DNA of 6,291 nucleotides from Tigheibacillus jepli. GTDB taxonomy: Bacteria > Bacillota > Bacilli > Bacillales > Amphibacillaceae. Positions 4,547 to 6,291 of the stretch are shown here, piece by piece; the first letter of the stretch is position 1, and the number at the start of each line of letters is the position of its first letter. The stretch spans positions 1 to 6,291 of the forward strand of contig NZ_JAROCA010000100.1 in NCBI RefSeq assembly GCF_030732005.1, given 5' to 3'. The translations under genes and the position numbers were made by a program. Below the pieces are notes generated by a model that saw only the letters and a list, made by a program, of their open reading frames with translations, did no database searches and was not told where the DNA came from.

Positions 4547-5293
4547 ATGTTTAGTGGATATTACCGTAGCAAAAAAAGATATTTTGATATGATGGAATGG
4601 TATAATAGGAAGAATGAACAAGAAAGAATAAGTTTTAATGTAGAGGATATGAATGATATTGTTGGTATATTAAACGAATATTCTTCGGAACCAATTGAAA
4701 TTGGAATGATGAATCCGTACAGTATATATTTCAGTAATCAAAATCATGAATTAAATCTAAAGTCATCAAATGCTCCAGTTCAGACTTTAACTATAAAAAA
4801 AATTAGAGTTGAACCAGCGGGGCAAGGTATTGGAACTATCATTTTAAACGTACTGATTAAATATGCAAAATCGGTTGGTTTTGATCGAATTGTTATGGAA
4901 CAAGTAACTTCTGATGAGGGATTACATTTTGTAAAGAATAGGGGATTTACTATTTGTTACACTCCATCTATGGAAATAATGCCAATATCCTATTTTGATT
5001 ACGAAAAGGTTTTATACTATGATTTTGACGAAGTTGTACCAATGAGAATTTCAGATTTGTGTCGACAACATAATACAACGGTTTATGGCATTTCAAAAGG
5101 AATAAAAAATAAATATAATATAAATATTCAAAGCACCATTAATGAAATAATGCAAAAAAGAACAAAGGCTCCAACAATCGGAACAATATTCTATATATCA
5201 GAGGCACTGGGGATTAGTCTCAAGGAATTTTTCATTGATCCGAAATTTAATCAGATTGATGGAATTGATAATATTACGCAAAAGATCACCTGA
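4547..5293 (+). CDS. GNAT-like acetyltransferase fused to a C-terminal XRE HTH domain
   Basis: The protein has 248 residues. Residues about 30-150 form a GNAT-like fold: the acetyl-CoA loop reads VEPAGQGIGTIIL (88-100, GxG kept), followed by a helix and EGLHFVKNRGF (124-134), the usual late GNAT motif. Residues 166-235 form an XRE/Cro-type HTH (MRISDLCRQHNTT..., then STINEIMQKRTKAPTIGTIFYISEALGISLKEFF), like short Bacillus XRE proteins but with a few extra residues between helices 2 and 3. It may acetylate a small molecule or protein and bind DNA, perhaps sensing acetyl-CoA or substrate; this is inferred. AGGAGG (4540-4545) is only 1 nt from ATG 4547, unusually close. GTG 4554, 8 nt from AGGAGG, is in another frame and opens MDITVAKK, joinable to this one by a -1 shift at A7 (4571-4577). 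A strong terminator follows. Confidence 0.8.
   Translation: MFSGYYRSKKRYFDMMEWYNRKNEQERISFNVEDMNDIVGILNEYSSEPIEIGMMNPYSIYFSNQNHELNLKSSNAPVQTLTIKKIRVEPAGQGIGTIILNVLIKYAKSVGFDRIVMEQVTSDEGLHFVKNRGFTICYTPSMEIMPISYFDYEKVLYYDFDEVVPMRISDLCRQHNTTVYGISKGIKNKYNINIQSTINEIMQKRTKAPTIGTIFYISEALGISLKEFFIDPKFNQIDGIDNITQKIT
4571..4577 (+). promoter_or_regulatory. A7 run, candidate frameshift or phase-variable site
   Basis: In the frame opened by GTG 4554 the run reads A AAA AAA, a classic -1 slippery heptamer. A -1 shift here, or one extra A, joins MDITVAKK to RYFDMMEWYN of the GNAT-XRE frame. Without a shift, the GTG frame stops at TGA 4590-4592. Confidence 0.35.
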
Positions 5294-5312
5294 TGCTTTG
5301 AGTTGGTTCTTT

Positions 5313-5357
5313 TTAAAAGGAATCCATTTAAAAAATTTTAAAATGGATTCCTTTTAA
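5313..5357. terminator. Strong terminator stem after the GNAT-XRE gene
   Basis: TTAAAAGGAATCCATTT (5313-5329) pairs perfectly with AAATGGATTCCTTTTAA (5341-5357): 17 bp with an 11-nt A/T loop. The A-tracts and T-tracts at both ends make it plausible in both directions. It starts 20 nt after the gene stop. Confidence 0.8.
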
Positions 5358-5392
5358 TTAAAAACTTCACATATAATAATTTAGTTATTATT

Positions 5393-5500
5393 GGGTAACA
5401 AAAGGGTAACGCAATCCTGTAAAAAGGTATCAAATCGAATATAAAATGCTACAACTTGTAAACACCAAAACGTTGATTTATCGCACTTTTGAATACCTTT
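5393..5500. repeat. Short direct and inverted repeats in an intergenic gap
   Basis: GGGTAAC occurs at 5393-5399 and 5404-5410, an 11-bp period. AAAGGTATCAAA (5423-5434) and TTTGAATACCTTT (5488-5500) form an inverted repeat with one bulge. They lie where the intact gene upstream gives way to the truncated membrane-protein tail, so they could mark a recombination junction. Nothing identifies an integrase site. Confidence 0.25.
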
Positions 5501-5517
5501 GTGTATGATGTTACTAA

Positions 5518-5736
5518 CCATGGAAAGATGGGCGGCATGCTGGTTTCGTCATTGATTTGACAGGTGCGTTTTATTCAAGTGTTGTAGTGGCAGACCCAGC
5601 CAGTGGATGGATCATTTTCTTTATCGGATACATGTTGATAGCCGGGTCCTACGTTTGTTATCACAGAAAACGAAAAGAAGTTTCATTAAGTCATGCGAAA
5701 CATCTTAACAACAGTGAAATACCAACAAATAATTAG
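5518..5736 (+). pseudogene. C-terminal fragment of a membrane protein
   Basis: A 72-codon frame directly after TAA (5515-5517) reads PWKDGRHAGFVIDLTGAFYSS, then a membrane span GWIIFFIGYMLIAGSYVCY (about residues 30-48), then a basic tail ending EIPTNN. There is no usable start or ribosome binding site near the 5' end, so it looks like the last part of a larger membrane protein whose front was lost. Its TAG (5734-5736) overlaps the AGGAGG of the VOC gene, showing that the two were once an ordered, translationally coupled pair. The parent family is not recognised. Confidence 0.5.
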
Positions 5737-5747
5737 GAGGAATCACA

Positions 5748-6236
5748 ATGACCAATACAAATCAAAACATAGTTCCGCATCTGTGGTATGACAAGGAGGC
5801 TAATGAAGCTGCAGAATTTTATGCTTCCATTTTCCCGGACTCAAGAATTACGAATGTAACAACACTTAAAGAAACACCATCAGGCGACTCTCATTTAGTC
5901 TCTTTTGAGTTGTGGGGACAGGAGTTTATGGCGATTAACGCAGGGCCTTTTTTCAAATTCAATCCTTCTACGTCGTTCATGGTTAATTTTGACCCATCGC
6001 GAGAAAAAGACGCGAGTGAAAGATTAAATGAGGTTTGGAACAAATTGTCCGAAGGTGGCACAGTGTTAATGCCACTTGATAAGTATCCGTTTAGTGAGAA
6101 GTATGGCTGGATTCAAGATAAGTTTGGTTTGTCGTGGCAGTTAATCCTTACCAATCCAGAAGGTGAAGAGCGGCCTACGATCGTGCCGTCGCTCATGTTT
6201 GTCGGTGATCAATGTGGTATGTCAACACTAAACTGA
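5748..6236 (+). CDS. VOC/PhnB-like (3-dmu-9_3-mt type) protein, second domain missing
   Basis: The protein has 162 residues. It belongs to the glyoxalase-fold VOC superfamily: IVPHLWYDKEANEAAEFYASIFPDSRI (about 8-34) is the family signature, followed by LVSFELWGQEFMAINAG and the C-terminal strand GWIQDKFGLSWQLILTNP. The substrate is unknown; the demethylubiquinone methyltransferase name of the Pfam family does not describe a demonstrated activity here. AGGAGG (5735-5740) lies 7 nt from ATG. As I recall, Bacillus homologues have about 300 residues with two repeated domains. This one ends as the second begins (IVPSLMFVGDQCG) and then reads MSTLN and stops; the next 55 bases do not continue the homology. 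It is probably a rearranged truncation retaining one full domain, possibly still folded. Confidence 0.85.
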   Translation: MTNTNQNIVPHLWYDKEANEAAEFYASIFPDSRITNVTTLKETPSGDSHLVSFELWGQEFMAINAGPFFKFNPSTSFMVNFDPSREKDASERLNEVWNKLSEGGTVLMPLDKYPFSEKYGWIQDKFGLSWQLILTNPEGEERPTIVPSLMFVGDQCGMSTLN

Positions 6237-6291
6237 ACAATTTTTTTAAGGAACATATACCCTTTTATAGTGCTGAGGTTTTATCACTCGG
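6237..6291. other. Sequence after the truncated VOC gene
   Basis: These last bases hold no second VOC domain in any frame that I can read, and no terminator stem. They presumably begin the foreign or rearranged DNA that replaced the 3' half of the gene. Confidence 0.3.

Noticed and set aside
5393..5410. GGGTAAC pair as an integrase attachment core
   Set aside because: No integrase gene, tRNA end or second copy elsewhere in the window supports it.
5525..5555. Match of TTCGTCATTG to the IS interior near 1303-1314, as a hint of an IS remnant
   Set aside because: Only ten bases match, in inverted orientation and inside a coding-like frame; chance is the simpler explanation.

Overview
The window looks like an accessory or decaying stretch of a low-G+C Gram-positive chromosome or plasmid, most likely from a Bacillaceae (Bacillus-like) organism. 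The grounds are AT-rich DNA, strong AGGAGG/GAGGTGAT ribosome binding sites, TTG and GTG starts, textbook TTGACA-17-TATAAT promoter spacing, and a Bacillus-style two-domain VOC protein. The genus is an inference. I see no rRNA, tRNA or CRISPR array.

Layout. 1-488 (+) is the 3' part of a gene resembling the PBECR4 phage/conjugative-element nuclease-like family, interrupted by an in-frame TAA. 525-646 is a compact G+C-rich element bounded by nested inverted repeats. 886-1218 (+) is a short XRE repressor gene with a consensus promoter and two matching palindromic operators. 1171-2490 is a complete IS3-family insertion sequence on the minus strand, inserted at the 3' end of the XRE gene. It separates that gene from 2515-2907 (+), a four-helix membrane protein that was probably its operon partner. 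2908-3530 holds a badly decayed reading frame and two hairpins. 3531-3617 (+) is a 28-residue membrane peptide with an almost perfect Shine-Dalgarno sequence. 3705-4193 (-) is an unknown protein with two CxxC pairs. 4305-4546 is a leader region with a short ORF running into a strong terminator and a palindrome. 4547-5293 (+) is an acetyltransferase (GNAT)-XRE fusion closed by a 17-bp terminator stem. 5518-5736 (+) is a membrane-protein tail without a start, and 5748-6236 (+) is a VOC/PhnB-like protein that appears cut after its first domain.

How parts work together. The clearest unit is an autoregulated XRE repressor plus membrane partner, now cut apart by the IS; the repressor carries a 15-residue tail encoded by the IS end. 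The other genes show no shared pathway. The most distinctive points are the GNAT-XRE fusion with a doubtful start next to an A7 slippery run, the A9 run in the IS transposase where eight As would fuse orfA to orfB, the twin operators, and the G+C-rich inverted-repeat element. No complete new multi-gene system can be supported from this window alone.
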